A DNA stretch of 64,000 nucleotides from a virus: positions 94,652 to 158,651 of IMG/VR virus record IMGVR_UViG_3300047089_000307; one strand, 5' to 3'. A model generated the notes under the pieces. It saw only the letters and a program-made list of their open reading frames with translations, made no database searches and was not told the DNA's origin. Shown piece by piece: positions 7,594 to 15,419 of the stretch (the first letter of the stretch is position 1; each line of letters begins with the position of its first letter). Made by a program: the position numbers and the translations under genes.

Positions 7594-7820
7594 GCGCCGC
7601 CACGCCGCGCTCATTCTGGCTCGCCGTGCTCACCCGGGTGCTGGACCGCGCAGCTGACAGCGCGGAAGAGCGCGCACGCAGGTTATACTGCGAGAGACTT
7701 AGAAGGAGGACGGTGATGATGACTGCGCACCGCGGATGCCGTAGTTGCGGGAACGTCCGAACATGCACGTGCTCCGCCACGTGCGACTGCCGTTGCATCG
7801 ATTGCCACTGCCATGCCTGA
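7590..7820 (+). CDS. Cysteine-rich miniprotein, possibly with a long and a short form
   Basis: From the GTG at 7590 the product is 76 residues. A TATACT promoter-like site and an AAGGAGG ribosome site lie inside the gene, so a 35- or 34-residue form from the ATGs at 7716/7719 is likely the main product. That form has nine Cys in about 25 residues (GCRSCG, CTCSATCDCRC, DCHC), metallothionein-like in density. Inference: metal binding or a zinc-dependent small regulator. Confidence 0.65.
   Translation: MSAATPRSFWLAVLTRVLDRAADSAEERARRLYCERLRRRTVMMTAHRGCRSCGNVRTCTCSATCDCRCIDCHCHA
7683..7709 (+). promoter_or_regulatory. Internal promoter-like site, TATACT type
   Basis: TATACT at 7684-7689 followed by GCGAGAGACTTAGAAGGAGG: the same layout as the sites at 1718 and, on the other strand, 43913. 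It lies within the upstream reading frame and points to the Cys-rich short form. Confidence 0.55.
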
Positions 7821-8028
7821 TATCCCCATCCGGGCACGGTGCAGTGGCATGTGCGCCCTGCACTGCGCCGGCCACGAGTACCAGGCAGAGCTCAGCTCGA
7901 AGGACGCGGACCGGCTGCTGGAGTGGCTGCGCAACGGCGACGCGGGGACGTTCACCCCGCACTCGCCCAGCCGGCTGTTCATTGACGCCACCGGCAACGG
8001 CGGCCTCGTCATCAGGATGGCGCCGTGA
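7813..8028 (+). CDS. Unknown small protein
   Basis: 71 residues, overlapping the Cys-rich gene by eight bases. N-terminal CSGMCALHCAGHEY may bind metal; the remainder is an alpha/beta segment ending in LFIDATGNGGLVIRM. No family recognised. Confidence 0.7.
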   Translation: MPDIPIRARCSGMCALHCAGHEYQAELSSKDADRLLEWLRNGDAGTFTPHSPSRLFIDATGNGGLVIRMAP

Positions 8029-8363
8029 CCGGCGCAGTGAGCGGGCCGGCTCCCCGCAGGCCGGTGGTCCCCGGCTCCGGGCAGGCCGGCGAGCCGCGTG
8101 ACCTCGCGCGCTGCCAGGCCCCGGACGGCACCGGGCACGCTTGCCGGGCACGGGCGTCCTGGCGGGTCAGCATCGGCAGCCGCCGCAGCGACGCGCAGCT
8201 GGCCTGCGGCCGGCACCTGAACATGGCCGCCCTGGCGATGCTCGGCGCGGAGGGGCGCGCCAGCGCCGTGCTCGCCGTCACGCCCGTGGCCGGCCTGCGC
8301 GCCCTGGCGGGGCTGAGTGAGTACCTGAGCCCGGCGGAGATCCGGCAGGGGGCGCGGCCATGA
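8025..8363 (+). CDS. Unknown protein, single Cys/His cluster
   Basis: 112 residues from GTG. After a flexible N-terminus, RCQAPDGTGHACRARASW and LACGRHL look like a small C-x-H-C type cluster of the kind that recurs in actinobacterial small proteins. C-terminal half helical. Confidence 0.65.
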   Translation: MTGAVSGPAPRRPVVPGSGQAGEPRDLARCQAPDGTGHACRARASWRVSIGSRRSDAQLACGRHLNMAALAMLGAEGRASAVLAVTPVAGLRALAGLSEYLSPAEIRQGARP

Positions 8364-8623
8364 CCAGCGGGGGGAAGCTGCCCGAGGCCCGGCTGCTGCT
8401 GCGCATCAGGTACCGGGGGCCGTGGGAGCGGCTGGAGGGCTTCTTCTACGGCGTCCGCGCGGACAATACCCTGCGCTTCAAGATCAGCGAGACCCCCCGC
8501 GGCTGGCGACGGGCGGCTGCCGCGCTCGGTGACTACTGCGACCGCCGGGACAGCGCCTGGCATGACCGCCATGCACGGGGCGGTACCCGCCCGCATCGCG
8601 CCTGGAAGAGGAGAGGGCCGTGA
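8360..8623 (+). CDS. Unknown small basic protein
   Basis: 87 residues. Beta-rich start (LLLRIRYRGPWERLEGFFYGV), then a basic, probably disordered tail. No family recognised. Confidence 0.65.
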   Translation: MTSGGKLPEARLLLRIRYRGPWERLEGFFYGVRADNTLRFKISETPRGWRRAAAALGDYCDRRDSAWHDRHARGGTRPHRAWKRRGP

Positions 8624-8916
8624 TCACGGGCGAGGAGCGGGCCGTCGCCCGCAGGCTGTGGCCGGATGACGAGGAGACGGACTTCACCGTGGCCGTCGTC
8701 CCGGGCGACCCGGCCTGGATACGGCTGTCGTGCTCCGTGCACGGCCCCGTCATCGCTGCCGTCACCTGGGACCTGGGCGAGCTGCTCGTCGCCGCCGAGC
8801 GGCACTACGTCACCCGGCACCTGCGCCCGAACCGGGCTGCCCGCCCTGGCGAGTGCTCCTTCTGCTCGGGCGGGATGGCGGACTACTGCACCTGCCCGCC
8901 GGAGGAGGCACCGTGA
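8620..8916 (+). CDS. Unknown protein with C-terminal Cys cluster
   Basis: 98 residues from GTG. An alpha/beta core (FTVAVVPGDPAWIRLSC) is followed by CSFCSGGMADYCTC, four Cys able to hold one zinc. No family recognised. Confidence 0.7.
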   Translation: MITGEERAVARRLWPDDEETDFTVAVVPGDPAWIRLSCSVHGPVIAAVTWDLGELLVAAERHYVTRHLRPNRAARPGECSFCSGGMADYCTCPPEEAP

Positions 8917-9494
8917 TCAGCTTCAGTGACACTGGCCGCGCCATGACCCTCATCGCCAGCATCAGCGCAGCCAAGGAGACGCACCCGGGCTTCTGGCCGA
9001 TGCTGGTCACGCGGATCGTCACTGACCTGGACATCGCCGGCGATGAAGCGGCCGTGGCGATGATCGTGAGGCTGCTCGCCCTGCTGCGGGGCCAGCTGGA
9101 GGACAGGGTCACGGTGCCCGCCAGCGCCCAGGACGTCAAGGTCCGCGTGAACCGCCTGCGCAGGATGGCCAGGCGGCAGGGCCTGCGGCTCGTCAAGTCG
9201 CGGCTCCGGGACCCGCTCGCGCCCGGCTTCGGCCGTTACCAGGTGGTGACGGCACAGGGGGAGGAGCCAGAGCGCTTCACCTCGCCCGGGGGATGGGGCC
9301 TGACGCTCAGTGAGGCTGAGCGGCGCCTCACGGAGACCGCCGCGGCAGCGCGCACGACCTTCCGCTGGCAAGGCGAGTGCCCGAACTGCGGGGACCCCGC
9401 CGCTGAGGACCTGTGCGCCCGGTGCCAGGCCCTCATGCAGTCCCCGGCCATGCGGCAGCTGCTGGCGACCCTGGCGAGCAGGGAGCAGCCGTGA
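8913..9494 (+). CDS. Two-part zinc-ribbon protein
   Basis: 193 residues from the GTG overlapping the previous stop. Residues 1-60 are helical; residues ~70-110 hold a basic RRMARRQGLRLVKSR segment like the small domain many actinobacterial proteins use before a strand (GRYQVV); residues ~150-175 are a zinc ribbon (CPNC...CARC). DNA binding is plausible but unproven. Confidence 0.7.
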   Translation: MISFSDTGRAMTLIASISAAKETHPGFWPMLVTRIVTDLDIAGDEAAVAMIVRLLALLRGQLEDRVTVPASAQDVKVRVNRLRRMARRQGLRLVKSRLRDPLAPGFGRYQVVTAQGEEPERFTSPGGWGLTLSEAERRLTETAAAARTTFRWQGECPNCGDPAAEDLCARCQALMQSPAMRQLLATLASREQP

Positions 9495-9649
9495 TCACCG
9501 ACAAGCGCTGCTGGTGGTGCGGGAAGCTCTTCAAGGGCATCGACACCGACGTCCCCGTGGGCGCAGGCTACCTATGGGACACCGACGTGAGCATCCTGTG
9601 CGACGGCGACGGCTCGCAGGACTGCGAGCGCAGGGTAAAGCGACCCTGA
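9491..9649 (+). CDS. Small zinc-binding protein
   Basis: 52 residues from GTG: CWWCGKLF near the start and C...C in the second half. Followed by an A-rich leader that serves the next gene. Confidence 0.65.
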   Translation: MITDKRCWWCGKLFKGIDTDVPVGAGYLWDTDVSILCDGDGSQDCERRVKRP

Positions 9650-9676
9650 GAAAAGAAAAAGAAAAAGGAGAAGCAC

Positions 9677-9814
9677 ATGATGGGACAGAGCTCCTCCCAC
9701 GGGGCCTCGTACTCCAACGGCCCGCTGGCAGCCGGCCAGGCCAAGCGGGATGCCGGATGGGATATCCGCCCCGTCCGGCACTGGGACTTCACCGAGCCCC
9801 AGACGCTGGCCTGA
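9677..9814 (+). CDS. Unknown 45-residue protein
   Basis: Starts at ATG-ATG after GAAAAAGGAG. The last ~25 codons (9748-9820 with flanks) are imperfectly repeated downstream at 9833-9902. Composition is hydrophilic (Ser/Gly/Asp). No family recognised. Confidence 0.6.
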   Translation: MMGQSSSHGASYSNGPLAAGQAKRDAGWDIRPVRHWDFTEPQTLA

Positions 9815-9902
9815 CCGTTAGGAAGGGTCCCAGTGCCGGACGGGATATCAGCCCGCCCGGCACGGGGACTTCACCGAGCCCAGACGCTGGCCCGACCGTC
9901 AG
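9748..9902 (+). repeat. Imperfect tandem duplication of a gene 3' end
   Basis: About 70 bases at 9748-9820 recur at 9833-9902 with small deletions that destroy the reading frame. The second copy lies between the small gene at 9677 and the gene at 9913 and provides the latter's GAAAGG ribosome site. Confidence 0.7.
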
Positions 9903-9912
9903 AAAGGCACGC

Positions 9913-10629
9913 ATGTACCACGGAACATCCCTTACCAGCCCGGAGCGCACGATCACCGCAGAGGTGATCTGCGCCGGGCGCCGGCTGCCCTTCTACCAGC
10001 GCCCGGCAGACGGCTACCCCTACATTCCCGGAACCGCCGGGGCCAGCTACCTGATCGCGGTGCGGAACCTGGGCACCCGGCGCATCGAGGTGCTCGCCGC
10101 CGTGGACGGCATGAGCCTGATCACCGAGGAGGAGGCGTCCCTGGAGCGCAGCCAGGGCCTGGTCATCCCCGCGCACGGGGAGTACCGGTTCGCCGGCTTC
10201 CGCACCGGGGACGACTCCTCCCGGGAGCTGGTCTTCGGGGACCCGGCCGGGTCGGTCGCGGAGCAGGCCACCGGGTCCGCGGCAGGCTGCGGCGTGATCG
10301 GCATCGCCGCCTGGGTAGAACAGCACGCGCCCGCCTGGACCGCCGCCGCGGGAGGAGCAGCGCCCCCGGTCAGCGGCTTCGAGACCCGCGGCGGCACCCG
10401 GGGCATGACCCCGAACGCCTCCCGGGGGCTGGGCACGCACGCCGGAGCCGAGCGCCACGACCCGGTGGGCCGCACCTCGTTCACCCGCGCGCACGGGAGG
10501 CCGGACGTGCTGGTCATCGGCTACAAGGAGCTGGCGGAGCTGGAGGCGATGGGGATCACCGGCCCGGCCGACCCGGAGCCGTTCCCCGGTGACGTGAAGG
10601 CGGCCGGGTACCGCCGGTACGCGCCGTGA
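9913..10629 (+). CDS. Conserved hypothetical protein, beta-rich
   Basis: 238 residues. Residues ~15-140 have the pattern of a conserved family I recall from diverse bacteria and phages: 'RNLGTRRIEVLAAVDGMSLI', then a VIPAHGEYRFAGFRTGDD segment, an FGDPAGSVAEQAT segment and GVIGIAAW. The family has no assigned function known to me; it looks like a beta-sandwich. The C-terminal third (residues 150-238) is Gly/Ala-rich. Confidence 0.7.
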   Translation: MYHGTSLTSPERTITAEVICAGRRLPFYQRPADGYPYIPGTAGASYLIAVRNLGTRRIEVLAAVDGMSLITEEEASLERSQGLVIPAHGEYRFAGFRTGDDSSRELVFGDPAGSVAEQATGSAAGCGVIGIAAWVEQHAPAWTAAAGGAAPPVSGFETRGGTRGMTPNASRGLGTHAGAERHDPVGRTSFTRAHGRPDVLVIGYKELAELEAMGITGPADPEPFPGDVKAAGYRRYAP

Positions 10630-11078
10630 CAAGGCAGTTCACCATCGTGCTGACCAGCGCTGACGGGCAGGTTAACTCGCGGTTCGAGTGCGAGGCGCAG
10701 ACCCCGCAGGCTGCGCTGACGGCTTTCGCCGGCGCGGGACCGAGGACGTGGCTGTACGGCCTGACCGCTGACGAATGGCTGCACCTGGCCAGCGAGGGCG
10801 AGGACAGCGAGGTGCAGCCCTGCTGCGGTAACGTCGGCGAACTGCGCGACCTGCTGCGCGCCCTGGCCACGTTCCAGTCCCGGGATGACACGGGGTGGCA
10901 GCTCAGTATCGGCCGCCACATCCTGGAGAACCTGGACGGCGACGGGGACGGGCACGGCCTGGGCGACGCCGCCGCGTTCCCGCTGCTGCACCGGGTGCTG
11001 GACGGCATCCGGGCGCAGCAGGCCGGCCAGGGCCCGGGCGAGGAGTCGTCCCACCGGGGGGCAGGTGACCGGCCCTGA
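10626..11078 (+). CDS. Unknown protein
   Basis: 150 residues from GTG in a GTGA junction. An alpha/beta N-terminus (FTIVLTSADGQVNSRFECEA) and a mid helix with CCGNVGELRDLLRAL. An Asp/Gly run (DGDGDGHGLGD, near 115) is acidic enough to bind cations, but I see no true EF hand. Confidence 0.7.
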   Translation: MTRQFTIVLTSADGQVNSRFECEAQTPQAALTAFAGAGPRTWLYGLTADEWLHLASEGEDSEVQPCCGNVGELRDLLRALATFQSRDDTGWQLSIGRHILENLDGDGDGHGLGDAAAFPLLHRVLDGIRAQQAGQGPGEESSHRGAGDRP

Positions 11079-11203
11079 TCATCTTCGGCAAGTGCACCGC
11101 GTGCGAGGGCACCGGGGACCACAACGCCTGCGGCGGGGACGGTTGCCGGAACTGCGACTGGACGGGCACGTGCAGCGCCTGCGGCGGCCGGGGAACGAAA
11201 TGA
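11075..11203 (+). CDS. Possible DnaJ-type zinc-finger miniprotein
   Basis: 42 residues with four CxxC-type pairs (CTAC, CGGDGC/CRNC, CSAC) in the GxG context of DnaJ zinc centres. The frame has no ATG/GTG start; it would have to begin at the CTG overlapping the previous stop. Coding character is good, the start is uncertain. Confidence 0.45.
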   Translation: MIIFGKCTACEGTGDHNACGGDGCRNCDWTGTCSACGGRGTK

Positions 11204-11219
11204 CGGGGGTGGCCGCCCT

Positions 11220-11801
11220 GTGACTGAGGAAGCGCCGCGGGCCGGGCCTGCCCTGACCGCGGCACAGCAGGACCTGCTGCGCCGGCTAACCCAGGGCCCG
11301 CAGCCGGCGGTAACCTGCGTGCTCGGCGTCGACCCCGGCCCTGTCACGGGCATCGCGTGGCTGTGCTCCGGGCCGGGGCAGCGTCCCCTGGTCTTCCAGT
11401 GCAATGCCGCGGGCGCGTACCCGCTGGCGAGCTGGCTGCTGGAGGCCAGCGAGGGGCCGGCCCGGATCATCTGCGCCGGCGAGCGGTTCATCACCGGGCG
11501 CGGCGCCGGGGCCAGGGGCGCGAACGCTACCGCCACCCGGCAGGTGATCAGCGACCTGGACCGGCTCGCCAGGTGGCACTGGCGCAGCGCAGCAGAAGTG
11601 AAACCCTGGGCAACCGACGCCCGGCTGAAGGCGGCAGGGCTGCTGGAGCAGTGCCACGGCATGCCGCACGCTGCCGACGCGTGCAGGCATGCTTTGTTTG
11701 CCATGATCCACGACTGTGGCATGCCCGATCCGCTCTCGCGCAAGGCGGGCACGCTCTATGCCCGGTCACTGTCGCTGGAAGAACTGGAGGGCTTCTCATG
11801 A
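11220..11801 (+). CDS. RuvC-like Holliday junction resolvase
   Basis: 193 residues from GTG. The RNase H fold residues are visible: Asp in LGVDPGPVTGIAW (residue 38), Glu in ICAGERF (about 88) and the C-terminal Asp pair region in MPHAADACRHALF (about 153), with KPWATDARLKAAGL before it as in phage RuvC-like proteins. Expected to cut four-way or branched DNA during replication or packaging. Unusually, it ends in YARSLSLEELEGFS, a version of the tail carried by the family that begins 400 bases downstream. Confidence 0.85.
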   Translation: MTEEAPRAGPALTAAQQDLLRRLTQGPQPAVTCVLGVDPGPVTGIAWLCSGPGQRPLVFQCNAAGAYPLASWLLEASEGPARIICAGERFITGRGAGARGANATATRQVISDLDRLARWHWRSAAEVKPWATDARLKAAGLLEQCHGMPHAADACRHALFAMIHDCGMPDPLSRKAGTLYARSLSLEELEGFS

Positions 11802-11989
11802 TGCCGGCTGACGGGGAGAGCAGCTTCCGGATGGTGCTGACCTCGAATTCCTGCCCGCGCTGCGGCGCCATCACCTACCTCCGGCTGTCCGCCTCCGCAG
11901 AGGGAAGCGTCGCCGTGGCCGGCGAGCAGCCACCGCCCGTCGACAACCGGGCGCAGCACGCGGACTGGCACGAGCGGACGGGCACGTGA
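11798..11989 (+). CDS. Small zinc-binding protein
   Basis: 63 residues; ATG in a TCATGA overlap. CPRCGAITYLRL is half of a zinc ribbon. Its ending WHERTGT recurs as WRERTGT in the next gene. Confidence 0.65.
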   Translation: MMPADGESSFRMVLTSNSCPRCGAITYLRLSASAEGSVAVAGEQPPPVDNRAQHADWHERTGT

Positions 11990-12222
11990 GCGCCTGGCGG
12001 CTAGTGGCGGGCCTGGCCGGCGTGGCGGCGGCACTCGCGGCCGTGATCCTGGCAGCCCAGGCGGTCGCCAGGGGATCAGTGCTGGAGATCGCGTTCCTGC
12101 CCGCGCTCATCGGGCTGCCCGCCAGCGTCGCGGTGATCATCCTTGAGCCGTCCTCCCCGGGCGAGGATGATGATGACGACGAGGATGACGAGCCGGGCTG
12201 GCGCGAGCGGACGGGCACGTGA
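11986..12222 (+). CDS. Small membrane protein
   Basis: 78 residues from GTG. Two hydrophobic helices (about 5-28 and 36-53), then an acidic loop (a run of Asp/Glu) and the terminal WRERTGT shared with the previous gene. Likely two-pass inner membrane protein; function unknown. Confidence 0.7.
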   Translation: MSAWRLVAGLAGVAAALAAVILAAQAVARGSVLEIAFLPALIGLPASVAVIILEPSSPGEDDDDDEDDEPGWRERTGT

Positions 12223-12581
12223 GCAGGCACCGGGGCCGGATAGGGTTCCGGGGCGGCTGGGCGCTGACGTACGAGGAAGACCGCTGGTGGCCGTCCTGGG
12301 AGAGTGCTTCCCGGCTGCACTGCGTCACCTGGACGCTGGACGACGTGGTCATGACGCAGGCGCAGTACGAGCGGGCCGCCGCCGTCCGGGACGACGCTCC
12401 GTACTGGCTGACCGCCATGGCAGCCGGGCTTGCGATGACGGCCGGGCTCGCGATGGTCAGCGGGATCTTGCTCAGCGAGGCTGAGGCGATGGCCATCCGG
12501 CGCGGCGCTCACCCGCTGACGGTGCTGCTGCCCCGGACCTGGGCCCGGCCGCTGACCCTGGCGGAGATGATGGGTGCATGA
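12219..12581 (+). CDS. Tail-family protein (member 1 of the tandem array)
   Basis: 120 residues. Begins the tandem array: N-terminal FRGGWALTYE, two V-M-T-x-A-Q / L-S-E-A-E-A-M type segments, then the shared block 'RRGAHPLTVLLPRTWARPLTLAEMM'-like ending (residues ~96-118). Overlaps the next member by four bases (GCATGAGC). Confidence 0.8.
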   Translation: MSRHRGRIGFRGGWALTYEEDRWWPSWESASRLHCVTWTLDDVVMTQAQYERAAAVRDDAPYWLTAMAAGLAMTAGLAMVSGILLSEAEAMAIRRGAHPLTVLLPRTWARPLTLAEMMGA

Positions 12582-12889
12582 GCGTGCTGGCGCAGCGAGA
12601 CGGCTGGACGCTGGAGACAGGCCCGCCTTCCCCTCCTGACTTCCCCTGTGCTGCGTTCATCCTGCGCGAGCTGGCCGTGACGCAGGAGCAGTGCGCCGCC
12701 ATCTTGTACCGCTGCGGCCGGACCGGGTCCTGGTTCCGGGTCCCCGTCCCCGGCGGATGGGTCATGACGCTGGAGCTGGACCGGGCGGAGGCGCACGCGA
12801 TCGGGCTGCTGGGACGCGACCCGCTGACGGTGCTGGCTCCCCCGCTGCACGCCCGGTCACTGACCCTGAGGGAGATGATGAGCGCATGA
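12578..12889 (+). CDS. Tail-family protein (array member 2)
   Basis: 103 residues. Starts MSVLAQRDGWTLETG, identical over the first 12 residues to member 3. Two internal half-repeats (LAVTQEQCAAI and LDRAEAHAIGL) precede PLTVLAPPLHARSLTLREMM. Translationally coupled on both sides. Confidence 0.82.
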   Translation: MSVLAQRDGWTLETGPPSPPDFPCAAFILRELAVTQEQCAAILYRCGRTGSWFRVPVPGGWVMTLELDRAEAHAIGLLGRDPLTVLAPPLHARSLTLREMMSA

Positions 12890-13206
12890 GCGTGCTGGCG
12901 CAGCGAGACGGCTGGACGCTGAGCGCGTGGCGCTGGCCCCGGAGCGGCAGCCTGCTCCGGCACGTGTACCAGCTCCGGCACGTGTACCAGCTGGACGGGC
13001 TGACGGTAACGGACGCGCAGCTCCAGGCCATGACCGCCCGGTCATCGCACATGTGGTGGGTAAGCCCTGAGTGCCTGATCATGCACGGCGTCAGCCTCAC
13101 CTGGGAGCAAGCCCGCGCAATCCAGGACGGGGCAAATCCGGTAACCGTGCTGACCCCTCGCTTCCGGGCCCGGTCACTGACCCTGAGGGAGATGATGGGC
13201 GCATGA
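12886..13206 (+). CDS. Tail-family protein (array member 3)
   Basis: 106 residues. Same N-terminus as member 2. A perfect tandem duplication of 18 bases gives RHVYQLRHVYQL at residues 22-33, a sign of recent slippage. Half-repeats LTVTDAQLQAM and VSLTWEQARAI; ends in FRARSLTLREMMGA. Confidence 0.82.
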   Translation: MSVLAQRDGWTLSAWRWPRSGSLLRHVYQLRHVYQLDGLTVTDAQLQAMTARSSHMWWVSPECLIMHGVSLTWEQARAIQDGANPVTVLTPRFRARSLTLREMMGA

Positions 13207-13586
13207 GCAGGATAGTCATGAAACGACGGCTGCGGTGCGGCGCGGTGCTGACCGCGCAGGAGCACTGGGAGCACTCGATGGGCGTCATGTCGCCAGGGCA
13301 CCGGGAGGTACTCTTCACGCTGCATGACCTCCCGGTGACGCCCGGAGACGCCGAGCGGCTGATGTCGGCGCGACCGCGGCCATGGCGTCGGGGTGCAGGC
13401 AGCTGGATTACCAGAACCTTCATGCACCAGTACGGCGCGAACGTCACCCCCGTCTTGTCCCTGTCCCGGATTCAGGTCACGCCGCAGGAGGCGGACCGCA
13501 TGCTGTCCGGGGAGCACCCGATGGCGGTGCTGCTGCCGCCGCTGTACGCGCGGTCGCTGACCCTGGCGGAGATGACGGGCGCATGA
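13203..13586 (+). CDS. Tail-family protein (array member 4)
   Basis: 127 residues. The N-terminus is divergent and basic, but the half-repeats LPVTPGDAERLM and IQVTPQEADRML and the end PLYARSLTLAEMTGA are clear. Confidence 0.8.
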   Translation: MSRIVMKRRLRCGAVLTAQEHWEHSMGVMSPGHREVLFTLHDLPVTPGDAERLMSARPRPWRRGAGSWITRTFMHQYGANVTPVLSLSRIQVTPQEADRMLSGEHPMAVLLPPLYARSLTLAEMTGA

Positions 13587-13912
13587 CGTGCAGCGAGATG
13601 CTCGCCGCCCGGGACGGCTGGACGCTGGACGCGGCGTGGGAGGGCGCCTTCCCGTACGGGACCGTGTCCTCCCCGGTTCGCTGCACGCTGTCCGGGCTGC
13701 GGGTGACGAGGAGCCAGGCCCGCGCCATCACCACGGGCCGGGCCGTGCTCACCGTTGAGCACGAGTACCCGTTCGGCAGCTTCTTCCTCCTGCACCTGGA
13801 GGTCACGCCGGCCGAGGCTCACGCCATCGCGGGCGGCAGGCACCCGCTGAACGTGCTGATGCCGCCGCTGTACGCGCGGTCGCTGACCCTGGCGGAGATG
13901 ACGGGCACGTGA
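13583..13912 (+). CDS. Tail-family protein (array member 5)
   Basis: 109 residues: ARDGWTLDAA start, LRVTRSQARAI and LEVTPAEAHAI half-repeats, and PLYARSLTLAEMTGT. The last 15 codons are nearly identical to member 4, consistent with recent duplication. Confidence 0.82.
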   Translation: MTCSEMLAARDGWTLDAAWEGAFPYGTVSSPVRCTLSGLRVTRSQARAITTGRAVLTVEHEYPFGSFFLLHLEVTPAEAHAIAGGRHPLNVLMPPLYARSLTLAEMTGT

Positions 13913-14355
13913 CCCGCGTCACCGGCAGGAACGGGATCATGTACCTCGGCACGGGGCCGGGCGCGCTGCTCGGCCAGCCCGTGGCTTATATCCCGGACTG
14001 GTCCATTGACTTCGACGTCCTGCCGGCAGCACTGACCGGGGTGACGCTCGCCGAGCGGGACGGCTGGACGCTGCGGGCCGGCACCGCCCCGTACGGTCAC
14101 TTCGGCGATACGCGCCCGCTGTACGTGCTGGAGAACCTGATGGTGACGGCCGGGCAGGCGAGCCAGGTCATGCGGCACCGGCCGGGGGACCTGCCCTGGC
14201 ACCTGGGCCACGGCAACGGCCCGCTGCGGCCGATGAAGATGGTGCTGACCACGGAGGAGACGGTGCGCGTCTGGCGCGGGGCCGACCCGCTGGCCATGCT
14301 GGCCCCGCCGCTGCGCGCCCGCGCGCTGACCCTGGAGGAGATGATGAGGGAATGA
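13909..14355 (+). CDS. Tail-family protein (array member 6)
   Basis: 148 residues, the longest member: about 45 extra N-terminal residues precede the usual RDGWTLRAG. Half-repeats LMVTAGQASQVM and LTTEETVRVW; ends LRARALTLEEMMRE. Confidence 0.8.
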   Translation: MTRVTGRNGIMYLGTGPGALLGQPVAYIPDWSIDFDVLPAALTGVTLAERDGWTLRAGTAPYGHFGDTRPLYVLENLMVTAGQASQVMRHRPGDLPWHLGHGNGPLRPMKMVLTTEETVRVWRGADPLAMLAPPLRARALTLEEMMRE

Positions 14356-14765
14356 GCTGGGACTGGCCGGGCTGGCGACTGGCCCGCACCTTCCACGGCA
14401 GCCGGAACGGGATGGCCCGGCGCGATAACTGGACGCTGGAGACCTGGCAGTACGAGGCGCCGCTGACCTGTTACTCCGAGTACCTCATCCCGCGCGTGAC
14501 CACCGACGTGCGGTACGTGCTGTCCGGCCTGACGGTGACGCCCCGCGAGGCGGATGCCATCACCGGCCGTCGCCTGGGGCACTTCGCGCCGCCGCGGGCC
14601 AGCGTGCACTACGGCTACGGCCCTGGCCCGGTCCTGGTGATGGACGACATTGAGCTGACCATGGACGAGGCGGCGGCCATCGTAGACGGCACCGACCCGG
14701 TGGCCGCGCTGGCGCCGCGGATCAGGGCACGGCCGCTGAGCCTTCAGGAGATGATGGGCGCATGA
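14352..14765 (+). CDS. Tail-family protein (array member 7)
   Basis: 137 residues. RRDNWTLETW near the start, LTVTPREADAI and LTMDEAAAI half-repeats, ending IRARPLSLQEMMGA. The tail wording changes here from LTL to LSLQ, a subtype shared by the next two members. Confidence 0.8.
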   Translation: MSWDWPGWRLARTFHGSRNGMARRDNWTLETWQYEAPLTCYSEYLIPRVTTDVRYVLSGLTVTPREADAITGRRLGHFAPPRASVHYGYGPGPVLVMDDIELTMDEAAAIVDGTDPVAALAPRIRARPLSLQEMMGA

Positions 14766-15013
14766 GCGAGGGCTACTCCTGGCGGGACCTGACGGGCTTC
14801 CTGGTGTCCGTCCACCGTGACCAGGCCGCCCGGCAAGAAGCCGGGGACCGCCAGGTCGCGGCACTGCGGGCGTCGGTCTGGCAGCTCCAGCGCCAGGCCG
14901 GCGTGATGACCCTGAATGAGGTGCGGGCCCGGCAGGACAGGGCGTCCCTGCCGCCCGGCACGATCGTGCTGCGCGCCCGGCCGCTGAGCCTTCAGGAGAT
15001 GCTAGGCACGTGA
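14762..15013 (+). CDS. Tail-bearing protein with a different body (array member 8)
   Basis: 83 residues. The body is a single helical, possibly coiled-coil segment (residues 15-55) without the half-repeats, yet the end LRARPLSLQEMLGT is the same as in member 9. This separates the tail from the fold. Confidence 0.78.
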   Translation: MSEGYSWRDLTGFLVSVHRDQAARQEAGDRQVAALRASVWQLQRQAGVMTLNEVRARQDRASLPPGTIVLRARPLSLQEMLGT

Positions 15014-15044
15014 CGCAGGACAACGGAAAGCGAGTGCGCACGCC

Positions 15045-15419
15045 ATGCGGCCACCAGGAATTACCTACGATGCCCCCCGGCCGCAGCCGTGGACGCTGAC
15101 CCAGGTCCGGGACTACCCGGGCGGGCCGCGGCGGTGGCAGCTGGCCCTGGAGGTTACCGGCGGCGAGCAGGCCAGGGCGGTCCGGCTAGCGCGGGGCGGC
15201 AGCGGGGTGATGCGGACCCGGGACGACGGCGTCATGCGGTACCCGGAGGCTTACCTGTTCGAGTTCATCGACGTCACCGCGGAGGAGATGCTCGCCATCG
15301 CGGGCGGGGCCAGCCCGCTGGACGTGCTGCTGCGCGGCCCGGACGGGGCGCGGCAGTGGCTGTGGCCGCTGGTGCTGCGCGCCCGGCCGCTGAGCCTTCA
15401 GGAGATGCTGGGCACGTGA
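15045..15419 (+). CDS. Tail-family protein (array member 9)
   Basis: 124 residues; GGAAAGCGAG stands upstream of the ATG and this is the only array member with a gap before it. PQPWTLTQV at the start, a strong half-repeat IDVTAEEMLAI, then a longer linker and LRARPLSLQEMLGT. Confidence 0.8.
   Translation: MRPPGITYDAPRPQPWTLTQVRDYPGGPRRWQLALEVTGGEQARAVRLARGGSGVMRTRDDGVMRYPEAYLFEFIDVTAEEMLAIAGGASPLDVLLRGPDGARQWLWPLVLRARPLSLQEMLGT

Noticed and set aside
12140-12215. EF-hand or calcium-binding loop in the membrane protein at 11986
   Set aside because: The Asp/Glu run is too regular and lacks the EF-hand glycine and hydrophobic positions.
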